64,000 nucleotides of DNA from contig NZ_CP035952.1 in the NCBI RefSeq assembly GCF_004214895.1, forward strand, positions 1 to 64,000. Direction: 5' to 3'. This document shows, in pieces, positions 1-9,091 of this stretch. A program made the position numbers and the translations under genes. The stretch comes from Pseudomonas tructae. GTDB taxonomy: Bacteria > Pseudomonadota > Gammaproteobacteria > Pseudomonadales > Pseudomonadaceae. The notes beneath the pieces were generated by a model. It was not told where the DNA came from and did no database searches. It saw only the letters and a program-made list of their open reading frames with translations. Numbering within the stretch: the first letter of the stretch is position 1; each line of letters begins with the position of its first letter.

Positions 1-206
1 TCAGCAGCGGCGTAGGCACCATGGCAAACTTTCAACACGAAACGTCCCTGCGGGGACTGAAGACGGAAATTCTGGTCCTGCTGGCTGCCCAGCGCGTGCA
101 GCGAGCCGTTCAGACCATAGTGGTCCTGTAGCAAGGTCGCTGCCTGCTGCGGGCTGATGTCAGGACATGGCTGGCTGGAGCGATGGATCAGGGTGCTGAG
201 CGGCAT
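1..206 (-). CDS. Partial gene: N-terminus of an aminoglycoside-phosphotransferase-like (APH fold) protein
   Basis: The minus-strand reading frame starts at the ATG at 206-204 and runs off the left edge, giving about 68 residues. The visible part contains the pattern LGSQQDQNFRL followed by GRFVLKVCHG, which resembles the nucleotide-binding start of APH/choline-kinase-type phosphotransferases (glycine-rich loop, then the FVLK strand with the ATP-contacting lysine). From memory, pseudomonads carry a large protein in which such a domain is fused to a class III aminotransferase; whether that fusion is present here cannot be seen. The gene is divergent from rfbB, with about 210 bases between the starts. 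The start is chosen as the first in-frame ATG; no strong ribosome binding site is visible. A stand-alone kinase is possible. Confidence 0.6.
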   Translation of the reverse strand, partial: MPLSTLIHRSSQPCPDISPQQAATLLQDHYGLNGSLHALGSQQDQNFRLQSPQGRFVLKVCHGAYAAA

Positions 207-417
207 GGGCAGGAGACCTGTTTTTTTGTTGCTTATATCGCCATTGCGGCTGCCGATAAGCAAGAACAACGGGTAAAATTGCCAACATTCTGCTCAGCGG
301 CTGATTGAACCAGGCATAAACGAGCGTTTCGGCGCTTTTTGCTTGCACCCGCCTGCGCCCGGCCACAAGCTATACACTTTATGCTTAATGTCAGTTATGG
401 AAGAAAGGCAGCCAGAC

Positions 418-1500
418 ATGCGAATTCTCATCACCGGCGGGGCCGGCTTTATTGGTTCGGCGCTGGTGCGTCACCTGATCAACAACACCGAGCACGAAGT
501 GCTCAACCTCGACAAGCTGACCTATGCCGGTAACCTGGAGTCGCTGAACAGCATCGCGACCAGTACCCGTTACGAGTTCGTCCAGGCTGACATCGCCGAT
601 CAGGCCACAGTCAGCGCTGTGCTTGAGCGCTTCAAACCGCATGCGATCATGCACCTTGCGGCTGAATCGCATGTCGACCGCTCGATCGACGGTCCTTCCG
701 ACTTTATCCACACCAACATCGTCGGCACTTACAGCCTGCTGGAGGCTACCCGCGCCTACTGGCTGACCCTGCCTGCCGATGAACGCGCTGCGTTCCGCTT
801 CCACCACATTTCTACCGACGAAGTGTATGGCGACCTGCATGGCGTCGATGACCTGTTCACCGAAACCACGCCTTACGCGCCAAGCTCGCCTTACTCGGCC
901 AGCAAGGCTGCGTCCGACCACCTGGTTCGCGCCTGGCAGCGTACCTATGGCTTGCCGGTGCTGATCACCAATTGCTCGAACAACTACGGGCCGTTCCACT
1001 TCCCGGAAAAACTCATTCCGCTGGTGATTCTCAATGCCCTGGCGGGCAAGCCACTGCCGGTTTATGGCAATGGCCTGCAAGTGCGTGACTGGCTGTTCGT
1101 CGAAGACCACGCCCGCGCTCTGTTCAAGGTAGTGACCGAAGGCAAAGTGGGCGAGACCTACAATATCGGCGGCCATAACGAGCAGAAAAACATCGACGTG
1201 GTACGCGGCATCTGCGCACTGCTTGAAGAGCTGGCGCCACAACGTCCGGCGGGCATTGCCAACTATGCCGACCTGATCACCTACGTCCAGGATCGCCCTG
1301 GCCACGATCAGCGTTATGCCATCGACGCCAGCAAGATTGAACGTGAACTGGGCTGGGTCCCTGAAGAGACCTTCGAGACCGGCCTGCGCAAGACCGTACA
1401 GTGGTACCTGGACAACCTTGAGTGGTGCCAGCGGGTACAAGACGGCAGTTATCAAGGCCAGCGCCTGGGCGCCAGCGAATTCAAGGATCTGATTGCATGA
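418..1500 (+). CDS. rfbB: dTDP-glucose 4,6-dehydratase RfbB/RmlB
   Basis: Second step of dTDP-L-rhamnose synthesis in the cytoplasm: NAD-dependent conversion of dTDP-glucose to dTDP-4-keto-6-deoxyglucose, supplying LPS core and O-antigen sugar. The 360-residue product is a short-chain dehydrogenase/reductase. The NAD-binding glycine motif GGAGFIG is at residues 7-13, the catalytic triplet T133-D134-E135 is in STDEVYGD, and the YxxxK pair is Y159/K163. An upstream in-frame extension to 343 exists, but homologs begin at MRILITGG and GAAAGG lies about 10 bases before the ATG at 418, so 418 is used. The stop overlaps the rfbA start (ATGA), indicating translational coupling. Confidence 0.97.
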   Translation: MRILITGGAGFIGSALVRHLINNTEHEVLNLDKLTYAGNLESLNSIATSTRYEFVQADIADQATVSAVLERFKPHAIMHLAAESHVDRSIDGPSDFIHTNIVGTYSLLEATRAYWLTLPADERAAFRFHHISTDEVYGDLHGVDDLFTETTPYAPSSPYSASKAASDHLVRAWQRTYGLPVLITNCSNNYGPFHFPEKLIPLVILNALAGKPLPVYGNGLQVRDWLFVEDHARALFKVVTEGKVGETYNIGGHNEQKNIDVVRGICALLEELAPQRPAGIANYADLITYVQDRPGHDQRYAIDASKIERELGWVPEETFETGLRKTVQWYLDNLEWCQRVQDGSYQGQRLGASEFKDLIA

Positions 1501-2372
1501 CCAAAGGTATTGTCCTGGCAGGTGGCTCCGGCACCCGCCTGCACCCGATCACCCTGGGTGTTTCCAAACAGCTGTTGCCGATCTACGACAAGCCGATGAT
1601 CTACTACCCGATCTCGGTGCTGATGCTGGCGGGTATTCGCGAAATCCTGCTGATTTCCACGCCACAGGATCTGCCACAATACAAACAGCTGCTGGGTGAC
1701 GGTAGCCAGTTCGGTATCGAACTCAGCTATGCCGAGCAACCGTCTCCCGACGGCCTGGCCCAGGCATTCCTGATTGGCGAAGAGTTCATCGGCGACGATT
1801 CGGTCTGCCTGATTCTCGGCGACAATATTTTCCATGGCCAGGGCTTCAGCGAACAACTGCAGCGCGCCATCAAGCAACCCGCTGGCGCCACGGTGTTCGG
1901 TTACTGGGTCAAGGACCCGGAGCGTTTTGGCGTTGTCGACTTCGACCAGGATGGCCGCGCGCTTTCCATCGAAGAGAAGCCCGCCAAGCCCAAGTCTTCC
2001 TACGCGGTTACCGGCCTGTACTTCTACGACAACGATGTGGTGAACATCGCCAAGAACGTCAAGCCTTCGCCACGTGGCGAACTGGAAATCACCGACGTCA
2101 ACAATGCCTACCTGCAACGCGGCGACCTGCGCGTCGAGCGTTTCGGTCGCGGCTTTGCCTGGCTTGATACCGGAACCCACGACAGCTTGCTGGAGGCCTC
2201 ACAGTATGTGCAGACCATCGAGCACCGCCAGGGCTTGAAAGTCGCCTGCCTGGAAGAAATCGCCTTTGAACATGGCTGGATCAACCGTGATCAGTTGCTT
2301 GCGCGCGCCAAGGCATTCGGCAAGACCGGGTACGGACAGTACCTGTTCATGCTGGCTGGAGAGCATCAATGA
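1497..2372 (+). CDS. rfbA: Glucose-1-phosphate thymidylyltransferase RfbA/RmlA
   Basis: First step of dTDP-rhamnose synthesis: dTTP plus glucose-1-phosphate gives dTDP-glucose and pyrophosphate. The 291-residue length is usual for the RmlA family. The nucleotide-binding signature GGSGTRLHP is at residues 9-17, followed by [12 protein letters not shown] with the substrate lysine at about residue 24, and the sugar-nucleotide segment LGDNIFHG. The start overlaps the rfbB stop by four bases and the stop overlaps the rfbD start by four bases, so the three genes form a tightly coupled operon. Activity is usually feedback-inhibited by dTDP-rhamnose, a family property not visible here. Confidence 0.97.
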   Translation: MTKGIVLAGGSGTRLHPITLGVSKQLLPIYDKPMIYYPISVLMLAGIREILLISTPQDLPQYKQLLGDGSQFGIELSYAEQPSPDGLAQAFLIGEEFIGDDSVCLILGDNIFHGQGFSEQLQRAIKQPAGATVFGYWVKDPERFGVVDFDQDGRALSIEEKPAKPKSSYAVTGLYFYDNDVVNIAKNVKPSPRGELEITDVNNAYLQRGDLRVERFGRGFAWLDTGTHDSLLEASQYVQTIEHRQGLKVACLEEIAFEHGWINRDQLLARAKAFGKTGYGQYLFMLAGEHQ

Positions 2373-3253
2373 CGTCAGGCGTTAACAACGCTTTGAAGAT
2401 TCTCATCTGCGGCCAGCACGGCCAGGTTTCCCGGGAGCTGCAACAGCGCCTGGGCGACCTTGGCCAACTGCATGTAGTGGGACGCGACTCGCTGGATCTG
2501 GCGCAACCAGAAGGTATCCGTGCGCAGGTACAAGCGCTCAAGCCCGACCTGATCATCAACGCCGCGGCCCACACCGCGGTCGATCAAGCCGAAAGCGAGC
2601 CGGAGCTGGCCTTTGCGATCAACGCAACGGCACCGGGGATCTTTGCCGAAGAGGCCGCCAAACTTGGCATCCCGCTGATCCACTACTCCACCGATTATGT
2701 GTTCGATGGCAGCAAGGCCAGCCCTTACAACGAAGACGACGCGCCCAACCCGCTCGGCGTCTACGGGCGCAGTAAACTGGCCGGTGAGCAAGCGATCGCC
2801 GCGGTGGGTGGTCAGCACCTGATCCTGCGTACCAGTTGGGTGTATTCACGCCACGGGCGCAACTTTCTGCTGACCATGCAGCGTCTGCTGCAAGAAAAGC
2901 CCGAATTGCGCATCGTTGCCGACCAGATTGGCGCACCGACCTGGGCCGGCACTATCGCCCAGAGCACCCGCGCCCTGATCGAACGTTGGCAGGCTGGCCA
3001 GGCCGGTGCCTGGGGTACGTATCACCTGACCGCCCAGGGGGAAACCTCCTGGTTCGGCTTTGCCCAGGCCATCGGTGAGCAACTCAAGGCCCAGGGCTTG
3101 CCCTGCGCCGAACTGCTACCGATCCCATCCAGTGACTACCCGACCCCCGCACGTCGGCCGCTGAACTCGCGCCTCGATTGCAGTCGTCTGCAACGCGAGT
3201 GGCAGGTCAGCCAACCGCACTGGCAGCAGGCGCTGATCGACTGCCTGAAGTAG
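2369..3253 (+). CDS. rfbD: dTDP-4-dehydrorhamnose reductase RfbD/RmlD
   Basis: Last step of dTDP-L-rhamnose synthesis: NAD(P)H reduction of dTDP-4-keto-rhamnose. The 294-residue protein has an N-terminal Rossmann motif (GQHGQVS, residues 15-21), the active-site T108-D109-Y110 and the pair Y132/K136 in YGRSKLAGE, all typical of RmlD. Translation starts within the rfbA stop (ATGA). The 3,5-epimerase gene rfbC, which in P. aeruginosa lies in the same cluster, is not found between rfbD and the downstream sensor kinase, so the epimerase must be encoded elsewhere if the pathway is complete. Confidence 0.95.
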   Translation: MTSGVNNALKILICGQHGQVSRELQQRLGDLGQLHVVGRDSLDLAQPEGIRAQVQALKPDLIINAAAHTAVDQAESEPELAFAINATAPGIFAEEAAKLGIPLIHYSTDYVFDGSKASPYNEDDAPNPLGVYGRSKLAGEQAIAAVGGQHLILRTSWVYSRHGRNFLLTMQRLLQEKPELRIVADQIGAPTWAGTIAQSTRALIERWQAGQAGAWGTYHLTAQGETSWFGFAQAIGEQLKAQGLPCAELLPIPSSDYPTPARRPLNSRLDCSRLQREWQVSQPHWQQALIDCLK

Positions 3254-3260
3254 CGCATAA

Positions 3261-3282
3261 TGCGCCAGATCATTCTGGCGCA
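3261..3282 (+). other. 8-bp inverted repeat between rfbD and the sensor kinase gene
   Basis: TGCGCCAG (3261-3268) and CTGGCGCA (3275-3282) are perfect inverted arms with a 6-base spacer. They lie 7 bases after the rfbD stop and 6 bases before the kinase ATG at 3289. There is no T-tract, so it is not a canonical terminator. In RNA the hairpin would cover the kinase ribosome binding region; in DNA it could be an operator. Confidence 0.4.
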
Positions 3283-3288
3283 GTTGCG

Positions 3289-5103
3289 ATGAACATAACT
3301 CCCCCCGTACCCCGTCGCCCTCGCTGGCGCAGCCTGGCCATGCTTGCCGTGTGCCTGGCGCCCTTGCTGTGGCCATTGCAACACCTGGCTGAACGTTACT
3401 ACCAGGACGAGCTGGCCGGACAGAACCGCCAGACCCTCGACCTGTACGTGGCCAACCTGCTCGGCACCTTGCATCGTTACGAAACGCTGCCGCAGATCCT
3501 CGGCGACCTGCCAGCACTGCGCGCGGTACTGGCCGACCCATTGCGCCTGGAAACCCTGACCAACGCCAACCGCCTGCTCAAGGACATCGCCACCCAGACC
3601 GGCGCTGAGGTCATGTACCTGATGGACGCCAAGGGCAACACCCTGGCCGCCTCGAACTGGGACAAGCGCGACAGTTTCGTCGGTCGCAACTTCGCCTTCC
3701 GCCCCTACTTCAGCGAAGCCATCGCCGGGCACCTGGGGCGTTTTTTCGGCCAGGGCACCACGTCGGCCAAGCGCGGCTACTTCTTTGCCGCTGCCGTGCG
3801 CGACCGCGACAAGGTGATTGGCGCGCTGGTGGTCAAGGTCGACCTCGACCATACCGAAACCCTCTGGGGTAAAACCCCTGAACAACTGCTGCTGACCGAC
3901 CACAATGGCGTGGTCATCCTCACCTCGCGTCCCGACTGGCGTTTCCGTGCCACCCGACCGCTAAGCGATGCCGAGCGCGCAGCCATCGTCGCCATCCAGC
4001 CTTACCCGACCCAGTCCCCGAAGCCACTGAGCCTGGACCCCAAGGCCTGGCTGACGCAGACCCAGGCCATCGAGGAAACCGGCTGGCAAGTCAGTATCCT
4101 TGCCCCGCGCACCCTGATCGATCGCTCGGTGCGCACCGTGGTGGCCATTGGCGGTGCGACCTTGTTGGTAGTGATGCTGTTGCTCGGGCTGATCATGCAG
4201 CGCCGGCGCCATTACATGGACCGCATCGACTTCGAGGCCCATGGCCGCCAGGAACTGGAAAAGCGCGTCATCGAGCGTACCGCCGACCTCGAAGGCCTCA
4301 ACAGCCGCCTCAAGAGCGAAGTACTGGAACGCGAACAGGCCCAACAGGAACTGGTCCGCGCCCAGGACGAACTGGTCCAGGCTGGTAAACTTTCGGTACT
4401 GGGCACCATGTCGGCGAGTATCAGCCATGAGCTCAACCAGCCACTGGCGGCGATCCGCAGCTATGCCGAAAACGCCGAGATCCTGCTCGATCACCAACGC
4501 ACCGATGACGCCCGCAGCAATCTCAAGCTGATCAGCGAGCTGACCGGGCGCATGGCCTCGATCATCGCCCACCTGCGCGCCTTCGCCCGCCGTGACCGTC
4601 ATGCCCCGGAGAGCGTAGCCCTGCAGCCAGCCCTGGACGATGCCCTGGCGCTACTGGCCAAGCGTCGACGAGCAATGGCCGTGGAGCTGGTGCGCGACCT
4701 GCCGGAAGCCACCCTGTGGGTCCAGGCCGGTGAAACCCGCTTGCGCCAGGTGCTCGGCAACCTGCTGGCCAATGCGCTGGATGCCCTGACTGAAAAAGCC
4801 AACCCGCGCAAACTCTGGCTCAGTGCCGAACAGCGCGATGGCAACGTCTATCTGTACATTCGGGACAACGGACCGGGCTTTACCAGCCAGGCCCTGGCCC
4901 GCGCCCGAGAGCCGTTTTTCACCACCAAGACGCGCACCCAGGGCCTTGGCCTGGGCCTGGCAATCTGCGATACCTTGATGCGTGCGCTGGGCGGCGAATT
5001 GCTGCTGGGCAACCACCCTGAAGGCGGCGCCCTGCTCACCCTGCAACTGCGCATCGCCAAGCCCGGCGCCACACTACCCACTTCGGAGGACCCATCGGCA
5101 TGA
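3289..5103 (+). CDS. DctB-like membrane sensor histidine kinase
   Basis: Sensor kinase of 604 residues. An N-terminal transmembrane segment (about residues 15-31) and a second one (about 283-303, rich in V and L) flank a periplasmic sensory region of about 250 residues, the layout of C4-dicarboxylate sensors of the DctB type. A coiled linker leads to the phosphoacceptor motif SISHELNQPLAAIR with His380, then the ATPase boxes NLLANALDAL, DNGPGF and GLGLGLAI. The stop overlaps the start of the sigma-54-type regulator gene, so it is the cognate pair. In P. aeruginosa dctBD lie directly downstream of the rml genes, matching this position. The ligand is not determined by the sequence; related pairs sense dicarboxylates or acidic amino acids. 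The ATG at 3289 is chosen because the longer frame would overlap rfbD. Confidence 0.9.
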   Translation: MNITPPVPRRPRWRSLAMLAVCLAPLLWPLQHLAERYYQDELAGQNRQTLDLYVANLLGTLHRYETLPQILGDLPALRAVLADPLRLETLTNANRLLKDIATQTGAEVMYLMDAKGNTLAASNWDKRDSFVGRNFAFRPYFSEAIAGHLGRFFGQGTTSAKRGYFFAAAVRDRDKVIGALVVKVDLDHTETLWGKTPEQLLLTDHNGVVILTSRPDWRFRATRPLSDAERAAIVAIQPYPTQSPKPLSLDPKAWLTQTQAIEETGWQVSILAPRTLIDRSVRTVVAIGGATLLVVMLLLGLIMQRRRHYMDRIDFEAHGRQELEKRVIERTADLEGLNSRLKSEVLEREQAQQELVRAQDELVQAGKLSVLGTMSASISHELNQPLAAIRSYAENAEILLDHQRTDDARSNLKLISELTGRMASIIAHLRAFARRDRHAPESVALQPALDDALALLAKRRRAMAVELVRDLPEATLWVQAGETRLRQVLGNLLANALDALTEKANPRKLWLSAEQRDGNVYLYIRDNGPGFTSQALARAREPFFTTKTRTQGLGLGLAICDTLMRALGGELLLGNHPEGGALLTLQLRIAKPGATLPTSEDPSA

Positions 5104-6512
5104 CGACCGAGCCGCTCATCGACAGCCGCACGCAGGTGATCCTGGTCGACGACGACCCGCACCTGCGCCAGGCCCTGAGCCAGACCCTGGACCTTGCCGG
5201 GCTGAAAGTCCTGACGTTCAGTGATGCCCAGGGCCTGACCGGGCGCATCGAGCGCGACTGGCCGGGCGTGGTGGTCAGCGATATCCGCATGCCCGGTATC
5301 GACGGCCTGGAACTGTTGCAACACCTTCGCGGCCAGGACCCGGAACTGCCGGTGCTGCTGATCACCGGCCACGGCGACGTCCCCCTGGCGGTGCAAGCCA
5401 TGCGCAATGGCGCCTACGACTTCCTGGAAAAACCTTTCGCCAGTGATGCGCTGCTCGACAGCGTACGCCGTGCCCTGGCCCTGCGCCGCCTGGTCCTGGA
5501 CAACCGCAGCCTGCGCCTGGCCTTGAGCGATCGCCAGGAACTGAGCACACGCCTGGTCGGCCATTCGGCGCCAATGCTGCGCCTGCGCGAGCAGATCGGG
5601 GCACTGGCCGGCACCCGCGCCGACGTGCTGATCCTTGGCGAAACCGGTGCGGGCAAGGAAGTCGTGGCTCGCGCCCTGCACGACCTGTCGAGCCGCCGTG
5701 ACGGCCCGTTCGTAGCGATCAACGCTGGCGCCCTGGCCGAATCAGTGGTCGAAAGCGAGCTGTTCGGCCACGAACCTGGAGCCTTCACCGGCGCGCAGAA
5801 ACGCCGCATCGGCAAATTCGAATTTGCCAACGGCGGTACGCTGTTCCTCGATGAAATCGAAAGCATGAGCCTGGACGTGCAGGTCAAGCTGCTGCGCCTG
5901 CTGCAGGAACGGGTGGTCGAACGCCTGGGCGGCAACCAGCTGATCCCGCTGGATATCCGCATCATTGCCGCGACCAAGGAAGACCTGCGACAGGCCGCCG
6001 ACCAAGGGCGCTTCCGTGCCGACCTGTATTACCGCCTGAACGTCGCGCCGCTGCGCATTCCACCGCTGCGCGAGCGCGGTGAAGACATCCTGGTGCTGTT
6101 CCAGCACTTCGCCGATGCGGCCAGCGAGCGCCATGGCCTGCCGGTCAATACGCTGCAACCTGCACAACGGGCCTTGCTGCTGCGCCATGAATGGCCAGGC
6201 AACGTGCGCGAGCTGCAGAACGCCGCCGAACGCTTCGCCCTGGGGCTGGAGCTGGCCCTGGACGGTGATATGCCACCCGCTGCCGACAGCTCCACTACCG
6301 CCATCGGCGGTGCCAGCCTGAGCGAGCAGGTCGAGCATTTCGAACGTTCATTGATTGCCGCTGAACTGGCCCGCTCGCACAACTCGCTGCGCAGCCTGGC
6401 CGAAGCCCTTGGTATTCCGCGCAAGACCCTGCACGACAAGCTGCGCAAACACGGCCTGAGCTTTGCCGACAGCAACCACAACAGTGATGATCTGGAGGAC
6501 AACCGGTCATGA
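5100..6512 (+). CDS. DctD-like sigma-54-dependent response regulator
   Basis: NtrC-family activator of 470 residues. The receiver domain (about 10-125) has acidic residues D17-D19, phosphoacceptor D61 in VVSDIRMPG and K111 in LEKPF. The AAA+ domain (about 150-380) has Walker A GETGAGKE (180-187), the sigma-54-contacting GAFTGA loop (227-232) and Walker B GGTLFLDEIE (about 245-253). The C-terminal Fis-type helix-turn-helix includes SLAEALGIPRKTLHDKL. It should activate RpoN promoters when phosphorylated by the upstream kinase. No dicarboxylate transporter gene is adjacent, so the target is elsewhere. It overlaps the kinase stop and the next gene start by four bases each. Confidence 0.93.
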   Translation: MTTEPLIDSRTQVILVDDDPHLRQALSQTLDLAGLKVLTFSDAQGLTGRIERDWPGVVVSDIRMPGIDGLELLQHLRGQDPELPVLLITGHGDVPLAVQAMRNGAYDFLEKPFASDALLDSVRRALALRRLVLDNRSLRLALSDRQELSTRLVGHSAPMLRLREQIGALAGTRADVLILGETGAGKEVVARALHDLSSRRDGPFVAINAGALAESVVESELFGHEPGAFTGAQKRRIGKFEFANGGTLFLDEIESMSLDVQVKLLRLLQERVVERLGGNQLIPLDIRIIAATKEDLRQAADQGRFRADLYYRLNVAPLRIPPLRERGEDILVLFQHFADAASERHGLPVNTLQPAQRALLLRHEWPGNVRELQNAAERFALGLELALDGDMPPAADSSTTAIGGASLSEQVEHFERSLIAAELARSHNSLRSLAEALGIPRKTLHDKLRKHGLSFADSNHNSDDLEDNRS

Positions 6513-6964
6513 GCACAGACGCTCACTACCTCGAATCGGTGCTGCACAGCGATATCCCGCTGACCCGGCAGATGGGCCTGCAGGTACTCGACTGGCAACA
6601 GCATTGCCTGCGCCTGCAACTGCCGCTGGAAGCCAACGTCAACCACAAGAGCACCATGTTCGGCGGCAGCCTGTACTGCGCCGCAGTGCTGGTCGGTTGG
6701 GGCTGGTTGCACCTGCGTTTGCGTGAGGCAGGGATCGATGACGGTCATATCGTCATCCAGGAGGGCCAGATCAGCTACCCGCTGCCGGTCATCGGCGCGG
6801 CCATCGCCAGTTGTGCGGCGCCGGAGGATAAAACCTGGGAACGCTTCATCGCCACCTACCAGCGCCGCGGCCGGGCACGGCTGAACCTGCACACCCAGGT
6901 CAACAACGCCGGCAGCAACGAGGCCGCCGTGCAGTTCAGCGGCCAGTACGTGCTACACCGTTAG
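6509..6964 (+). CDS. YiiD C-terminal-type hotdog thioesterase
   Basis: Small protein of 151 residues resembling the thioesterase domain found at the C-terminus of E. coli YiiD, a hotdog fold. The segment NHKSTMFGGSLYCAAVLVGW is the conserved region of this family. The start overlaps the stop of the sigma-54 regulator (ATGA), so it is the third gene of that operon, although no functional link is obvious. Its 3' end overlaps the convergent cysQ gene by 12 bases. The substrate is unknown. Confidence 0.8.
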   Translation: MSTDAHYLESVLHSDIPLTRQMGLQVLDWQQHCLRLQLPLEANVNHKSTMFGGSLYCAAVLVGWGWLHLRLREAGIDDGHIVIQEGQISYPLPVIGAAIASCAAPEDKTWERFIATYQRRGRARLNLHTQVNNAGSNEAAVQFSGQYVLHR

Positions 6965-7786
6965 GCCTTTGGCTTGCTGCAATAGCTTGTCACGCCACGG
7001 CGCGGCGGCCGGCAAGGCCAGGAAGAACGGGTTGAGCAAGGATTCGCGCGGCGGGTAGGCGAAAGCCTGGCCATCAAGGCCGAGCACTTCGCCACCGGCG
7101 CCTTCCAGCACGCCCTGGGCGGCTGCAGTATCCCACTGCGAAGTAGGCGCAAGACGCGGATAGCAATCCGCTTTACCCTCAGCCAGCAGGCAGAACTTCA
7201 ACGAACTGCCGATATTGGCCAGTTCCAGCTCACCCACTGCCTCACCCAGGTTAGCCAGCAAAGCCTCCTGTTGCGGACTGGAATGCCGGCGGCTGGCAAC
7301 CACCGTAAAACGCTCGCCCGCAGGCGGTGTATTGCGCACGCTGATGGCCTTGGGCACGCCGCCCGCTTCTGCCAGCCAGGCACCGAACCCTTTAGCGCCG
7401 TAATAGCAGCGACCATTAGTGGGAATCGCCACCACACCAAACACTACCTGGCCCTGCTCGATCAGGGCGATGTTGACGGTGAATTCTTCCGAACCGGCGA
7501 TGAACTCCTTGGTGCCATCCAGCGGATCGACCAGCCACCAGCGCTGCCAGTGTTGCCGTTCGCTCAGGGGAATATCGCAGTCCTCTTCCGATAGCACCGG
7601 AATCTCTGGCGCCATTGCCCGCAGCCCTTTGGCAATGACGTCGTGAGCCGCCAGGTCAGCGGCAGTGACCGGCGATTCATCGGCCTTGGCGGTCACCGCC
7701 ATATCGGAGCGCCAGAACGGCAAAATGGCCTCGCCTGCCTGGCGAGCCAGTTCCACCACGCGTTGCATCAGGATAATGTCGCTCAT
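6953..7786 (-). CDS. cysQ: 3'(2'),5'-bisphosphate nucleotidase CysQ
   Basis: Magnesium-dependent phosphatase of the inositol-monophosphatase superfamily, 277 residues. It hydrolyses 3'-phosphoadenosine 5'-phosphate (PAP), a by-product of sulfate assimilation. Metal ligands are visible in SEEDCDIP (E67/E68) and the signature DPLDGTKEF (87-95); the C-terminal SQWDTAAAQ carries the final conserved aspartate. The ATG lies inside the end of nudE (4-base overlap), so nudE-cysQ form an operon. The 3' end overlaps the convergent thioesterase gene. Confidence 0.95.
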   Translation of the reverse strand: MSDIILMQRVVELARQAGEAILPFWRSDMAVTAKADESPVTAADLAAHDVIAKGLRAMAPEIPVLSEEDCDIPLSERQHWQRWWLVDPLDGTKEFIAGSEEFTVNIALIEQGQVVFGVVAIPTNGRCYYGAKGFGAWLAEAGGVPKAISVRNTPPAGERFTVVASRRHSSPQQEALLANLGEAVGELELANIGSSLKFCLLAEGKADCYPRLAPTSQWDTAAAQGVLEGAGGEVLGLDGQAFAYPPRESLLNPFFLALPAAAPWRDKLLQQAKGLTV

Positions 7787-8349
7787 ACCGGGAACACCCC
7801 ACGCTGGCTTAGCAGGTCGCGAACCAGATACAGCGCCGCCAGGGCCCGGCCTTCGGAGAACTGCGGATGCTGGGCCAGGGCCGACAGCTCGCGCAGGTTG
7901 ATCTTGTCGACCCGCATCGGTTCCGGCTCATCGCCTTCCAGGCGTTCCTCGTAAAGATCGGTGGCCAGCACCACCTGGATCTTCTGGCTCATGTAGCCTG
8001 GCGACAGCGACAATTCGGTCAGGTGCTCCAGCTGGCGGGCGCCAAAACCTGCTTCTTCCTTGAGCTCGCGATCAGCCGCCGCCAGCACGTCTTCACCCGG
8101 CTCGATCAGGCCCTTGGGCAACGACAGTTCGTACTCGTCAGTTCCGCCGCAGTACTCTTCCACCAGCACCGCATGCTCGGCATCGAGCATCGCCACGATC
8201 ATCACCGCGCCATAACCGTTGCCGCGCCCGACCAGGCGTTCGTAGGTACGCTCGGCGCCGTTGGCAAAACGCAATTGCACGGCTTCGACGCGAAACAGAC
8301 GGCTGCTGGCGACGATCTCGCGAGAGAGGACGGTGGGTTTCTGGCGCAT
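7783..8349 (-). CDS. nudE: ADP compounds hydrolase NudE
   Basis: Nudix hydrolase of 188 residues acting on ADP-ribose, NADH and diadenosine polyphosphates. The complete Nudix box is present: G80, E86 and R94-E95-L-K-E98-E99-A-G101 in the segment starting GLIEPGEDVL. It is the first gene of a two-gene operon with cysQ (4-base overlap); both enzymes clean up adenosine-phosphate metabolites. It is divergent from yrfG, with 79 bases between the starts. Confidence 0.94.
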   Translation of the reverse strand: MRQKPTVLSREIVASSRLFRVEAVQLRFANGAERTYERLVGRGNGYGAVMIVAMLDAEHAVLVEEYCGGTDEYELSLPKGLIEPGEDVLAAADRELKEEAGFGARQLEHLTELSLSPGYMSQKIQVVLATDLYEERLEGDEPEPMRVDKINLRELSALAQHPQFSEGRALAALYLVRDLLSQRGVFPV

Positions 8350-8428
8350 GGGGCGGCTCCTGGGCGTGAACGGGTTACTATACCGTGGCTTGCCCGGCCG
8401 CTGCCTCCTGACTGTTCGAGAATTTCAT

Positions 8429-9091
8429 ATGCCCGTTTTAGCCTGGTCCACCATCGATACCGTCCTGCTGGACATGGACGGCACCCTGCTCGACCTGCAC
8501 TTCGATAATCACTTCTGGCTTGAGCAGTTGCCACAGCGCTACGCCGAGCTGCACGGCATCAGCCGGGCCATGGCCGAGCTCGAACTGCAACCGCTGTTCG
8601 AACAGCACGCCGGCTCCCTGAACTGGTACTGCCTGGATTTCTGGAGCCGCGAGCTGAACATTCCGGTGCGCGAGCTGAAGCTGGAAACCGCCCACCTGAT
8701 TGCCCTGCGACCGGATGCCGACACCTTCCTGCAGGCGATCAAACAGGCCGGCAAGCGGGTGATCCTGATCACCAATGCCCATCGCGATTCGCTGTCATTG
8801 AAACTGGAGCGGGTCGAACTGGCACCTTACTTCGAGCGCCTGATCAGCTCCCATGACTACGGCTATCCCAAGGAGAACCCGCAGTTCTGGAGCGCCCTGC
8901 AGGCCGATATCGGCTTCAGCCCGCAACGCAGTCTGTTTATCGACGACACCTTGTCGATCCTGCGCAGTGCCCGCGACTTCGGCGTGGCGCACCTGCTTGC
9001 GGTACGCCAGCCGGACAGCCGCCAAGGGCCGCGTGACACCGAAGAGTTCGCCGCAGTGGAAGACTACCGGGCGTTGCTCAAAGGGTTGTGA
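8429..9091 (+). CDS. yrfG: GMP/IMP nucleotidase YrfG (HAD family)
   Basis: HAD-superfamily 5'-nucleotidase of 220 residues, close to the 222 of E. coli YrfG, which dephosphorylates GMP and IMP. Motif I DMDGT is at residues 15-19 (nucleophile D15, acid/base D17); motif II is in ILITNAHRDS; the late motif is FIDDTLSIL. A much longer frame opens upstream at 8261, but it would run over nudE and lacks homology, so the ATG at 8429 is used. The stop abuts the stop of the convergent BON-LysM gene. Confidence 0.93.
   Translation: MPVLAWSTIDTVLLDMDGTLLDLHFDNHFWLEQLPQRYAELHGISRAMAELELQPLFEQHAGSLNWYCLDFWSRELNIPVRELKLETAHLIALRPDADTFLQAIKQAGKRVILITNAHRDSLSLKLERVELAPYFERLISSHDYGYPKENPQFWSALQADIGFSPQRSLFIDDTLSILRSARDFGVAHLLAVRQPDSRQGPRDTEEFAAVEDYRALLKGL

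Noticed and set aside
207..417. Sigma-70 promoter for rfbB (TTGCAC at 343-348 with TATACA at 371-376)
   Set aside because: The spacer of 22 bases is too long; no better pair was found.
391..1455. 354-codon open frame antisense to rfbB
   Set aside because: Antisense to a gene with complete catalytic motifs; composition is that of a shadow.
6953..6964. 12-base overlap of the thioesterase and cysQ genes considered as a frameshift or misassembly
   Set aside because: Both C-termini read through cleanly to normal lengths; short convergent overlaps are common in bacteria.
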